Positions 5,854 to 7,122 of a stretch of 7,122 nucleotides of DNA are shown here, piece by piece. The notes beneath the pieces were generated by a model. That model saw only the letters and a program-made list of their open reading frames with translations. It was not told where the DNA came from and ran no database searches. The stretch comes from an uncultured Clostridia bacterium (GTDB taxonomy: Bacteria > Bacillota > Clostridia > Oscillospirales > Oscillospiraceae). The position numbers and the translations under genes were made by a program. Position 1 is the stretch's first letter; each line of letters starts with the position of its first letter. The stretch lies in assembly GCA_937907975.1 (NCBI GenBank), contig CALEQS010000236.1:1-7122 (forward strand), written 5' to 3'.

Positions 5854-6716
5854 GCTTTGTATTCCTTTGCTGCCTCATAGAGGCGCACATAGCTGCGGTG
5901 GCGGGACTGGGATATTTTGCCCTTTTCCAGTGCATCCAGGATCGCGCAGCCTTTCTCTTTTGTGTGAGAACAGCCGACAAATCGGCATTGACCCAGATAG
6001 GGTACAAATTCCCGGAAGGCCAGCGCAAGCTCGTCCTTGTCCAACAGCTCCGGCACGTCCGTGTCAAAACTGGCAAAGCCAGGGGTGTCCGCCGCCAGTG
6101 CCCCATTGGGGAGTCGGAACAGCTCCACATGGCGGGTGGTGTGGCGGCCGCGGCCCAGCTTTTCACTGACCTCACCCGTGGCGATGGCCAGTCCGGAATC
6201 CAGCGCATTCAGGATACTGGACTTGCCTACGCCGGAATTTCCGGTGAAAACCACAGTTTTTCCGGTAATGGCATCGGAAAGCTGCTGGATGCCCTCCCCC
6301 GTCACAGCGCTGACCTGAATGGTGGTAAACCCAGCCTTGCTGTAGATCTCATAGAGCTGCTGGCACGGCTCCAGATCACATTTATTGAGGCATACCACTG
6401 GCTCACAGTTTTTTCGCTCAGCAATGGCGGCTACCCGGTCAATGAGAAAAGGATCCGTCACCGGATTGACTCCAGCAGCGATCATGACCAGCTGATCCAT
6501 ATTGGCTACTGCCGGACGACTGAAGGCATTTTTCCGCTCCAGAATATGGTCAACACTTCCGGTCCCGCCACCCAAATCGGTGATCTCCACCCGGTCGCCC
6601 ACAAGGGGACTCTCCCCCTTGTGGCGAAATTTTCCCCGGGCTCGGCAGGTATAAAGAGTGCCTTCACAGTCCACATAGTAGAAGCCGCTGAGCGCCTTCA
6701 TGATCGTTCCTGTCAT
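5841..6716 (-). CDS. rsgA: Ribosome small subunit-dependent GTPase A
   Basis: Circularly permuted GTPase that acts in late 30S ribosomal subunit maturation (YloQ/CpgA in Bacillus). 291 residues, usual length. An N-terminal OB-fold (about 1-65) is followed by the permuted G motifs: G4 NKCD (111-114), G5-like QVSAVTGEG (134-142), G1 FTGNSGVGKSS (157-167), the switch I GRGRHTTRH (188-196) and G3 DTPG (210-213). A C-terminal zinc-binding site has Cys244, Cys249, His251 and Cys257 (CRFVGCSHTKEKGC). ATG 6716 has GGAAGG 7 nt upstream and lies 3 bp after the prkC stop; ATG at codon 6 is a weaker alternative. The prkC-rsgA pairing is conserved in Firmicutes, and in B. subtilis PrkC phosphorylates this GTPase. 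All catalytic motifs are intact. Confidence 0.97.
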   Translation of the reverse strand: MTGTIMKALSGFYYVDCEGTLYTCRARGKFRHKGESPLVGDRVEITDLGGGTGSVDHILERKNAFSRPAVANMDQLVMIAAGVNPVTDPFLIDRVAAIAERKNCEPVVCLNKCDLEPCQQLYEIYSKAGFTTIQVSAVTGEGIQQLSDAITGKTVVFTGNSGVGKSSILNALDSGLAIATGEVSEKLGRGRHTTRHVELFRLPNGALAADTPGFASFDTDVPELLDKDELALAFREFVPYLGQCRFVGCSHTKEKGCAILDALEKGKISQSRHRSYVRLYEAAKEYKAWEH

Positions 6717-6719
6717 AGA

Positions 6720-7122
6720 TCAACCTTCCGTGTTATCCGTATTATCTGTGTTGCCCGTGTTTCCTGTATCGGTATTGCCTCCGGAGCTCGGCTTCTCCCC
6801 CAGACTGATGGTGATCTGGATAGCCTCTCCATCCGTTACCGGCGTATCCTGCGGGATGCTCTGATAACAGACGTCGCCCTTATCATAGGCGCTGCTGTAA
6901 TCACTGGTGTAAGTGGCATTCAATCCCAGTCGAGCGATAACGCTCTTGGCGTCAGCCTCCTTCAAGCCCAGCAGATTGACCATCTTCTGCGTCTCAGTAG
7001 TAGTGGTATTATCAGAGGCATTAGGATCCTTACCCAAGCTGACCTTGAGGTTAATGGTGTCGCCCTTCTTGACCGTTCCCTTTTCGGGAATGCTCTGATA
7101 GAAGACCGTGCCTTCCTCAGCG
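6720..7122 (-). CDS. prkC: PASTA-domain serine/threonine protein kinase, C-terminal part
   Basis: Only the last 133 residues are in the window; the frame is open to the right edge, and kinase and membrane segments lie outside. Visible are the end of one PASTA domain (GTVFYQSIPEKGTVKKGDTI, then NLKVSLG) and one full PASTA domain (about KMVNLLGLKEADAKSVIARL through YQSIPQDTPVTDGEAIQITI). A low-complexity tail of Asn/Thr/Gly/Asp follows. PASTA repeats are the extracellular muropeptide-sensing part of PrkC-type kinases, which control growth and, in Bacillus, spore germination. Position directly upstream of rsgA (stop 3 bp before its ATG) is the conserved prkC location. A PASTA-containing penicillin-binding protein is the alternative, less likely given the neighbours. 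The N-terminus cannot be judged. Confidence 0.9.
   Translation of the reverse strand, partial: AEEGTVFYQSIPEKGTVKKGDTINLKVSLGKDPNASDNTTTTETQKMVNLLGLKEADAKSVIARLGLNATYTSDYSSAYDKGDVCYQSIPQDTPVTDGEAIQITISLGEKPSSGGNTDTGNTGNTDNTDNTEG
6723..6779 (-). repeat. short imperfect tandem repeat coding the Asn-Thr-Asp/Gly tail of PrkC
   Basis: The minus strand repeats near-identical 9 nt units of the type GG(A/C)AA(C/T)AC plus variants, coding GNTDTGNTGNTDNTDNTEG at the kinase C-terminus. Such a tract can change length by slippage; in-frame changes would only lengthen or shorten the extracellular tail. Confidence 0.5.

Noticed and set aside
5209..5880. 223-codon plus-strand ORF opposite thiN
   Set aside because: Fully antisense to a thiN with all its motifs; no family resemblance.
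1..7122. Mobile element, prophage, CRISPR or defence system
   Set aside because: No transposase, integrase, inverted-repeat ends, direct repeat arrays or foreign-looking composition were seen; all large genes are chromosomal core or sporulation functions.

Overview
The window comes from an endospore-forming member of the Firmicutes, most likely an anaerobic clostridial lineage (Oscillospiraceae-like by overall feel; the genus is not resolved from sequence alone). The evidence is three spore-envelope morphogenesis genes (spoVM, a SipL-type gene and spoIVA), Gram-positive style AGGAGG ribosome binding sites, and a prkC-rsgA-thiN-spoVM order that matches the Bacillus/Clostridia neighbourhood.

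Layout. Positions 1-962 (minus) hold the N-terminal three quarters of LeuC, the large subunit of 3-isopropylmalate dehydratase. A 96-108 bp divergent intergenic region follows, with back-to-back candidate promoters. The only plus-strand gene is a Crp/Fnr-family regulator (1071-1721). A strong bidirectional hairpin terminator (1729-1769) separates it from the convergent minus-strand block that fills the rest of the window. Read in the direction of transcription, that block is: prkC 3' end (PASTA domains, 7122-6720), rsgA (6716-5841), thiN (5853-5218), a terminator-like hairpin (5203-5155), a 52-residue two-helix membrane protein (5151-4993), the 23-residue spoVM (4961-4890), a sigma-E-like promoter (4881-4852), sipL (4766-3276) and spoIVA (3263-1785).

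How the genes work together. In Bacillus subtilis SpoVM is the curvature-sensing amphipathic peptide that anchors the SpoIVA ATPase to the outer forespore membrane. In Clostridioides difficile SipL (DUF3794 repeats plus LysM) binds SpoIVA and is needed for coat encasement. Here all three basement-layer components lie consecutively in about 3.2 kb, with sipL and spoIVA only 12 bp apart, so the coat-basement machine looks like one genetic module. It sits directly behind a housekeeping operon of a muropeptide-sensing kinase, a ribosome-assembly GTPase and thiamine pyrophosphokinase. The usual rpe gene between rsgA and thiN is absent, and the two genes overlap by 13 bp.

The most notable points are the compact spoVM-sipL-spoIVA module, two genes too small for normal ORF calling (spoVM and the two-helix protein), and the start of the two-helix gene, whose ribosome binding site lies inside the 3' arm of a terminator hairpin. 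No tRNA, rRNA, CRISPR array or mobile element was seen. No stretch longer than 300 bases lacks a gene.
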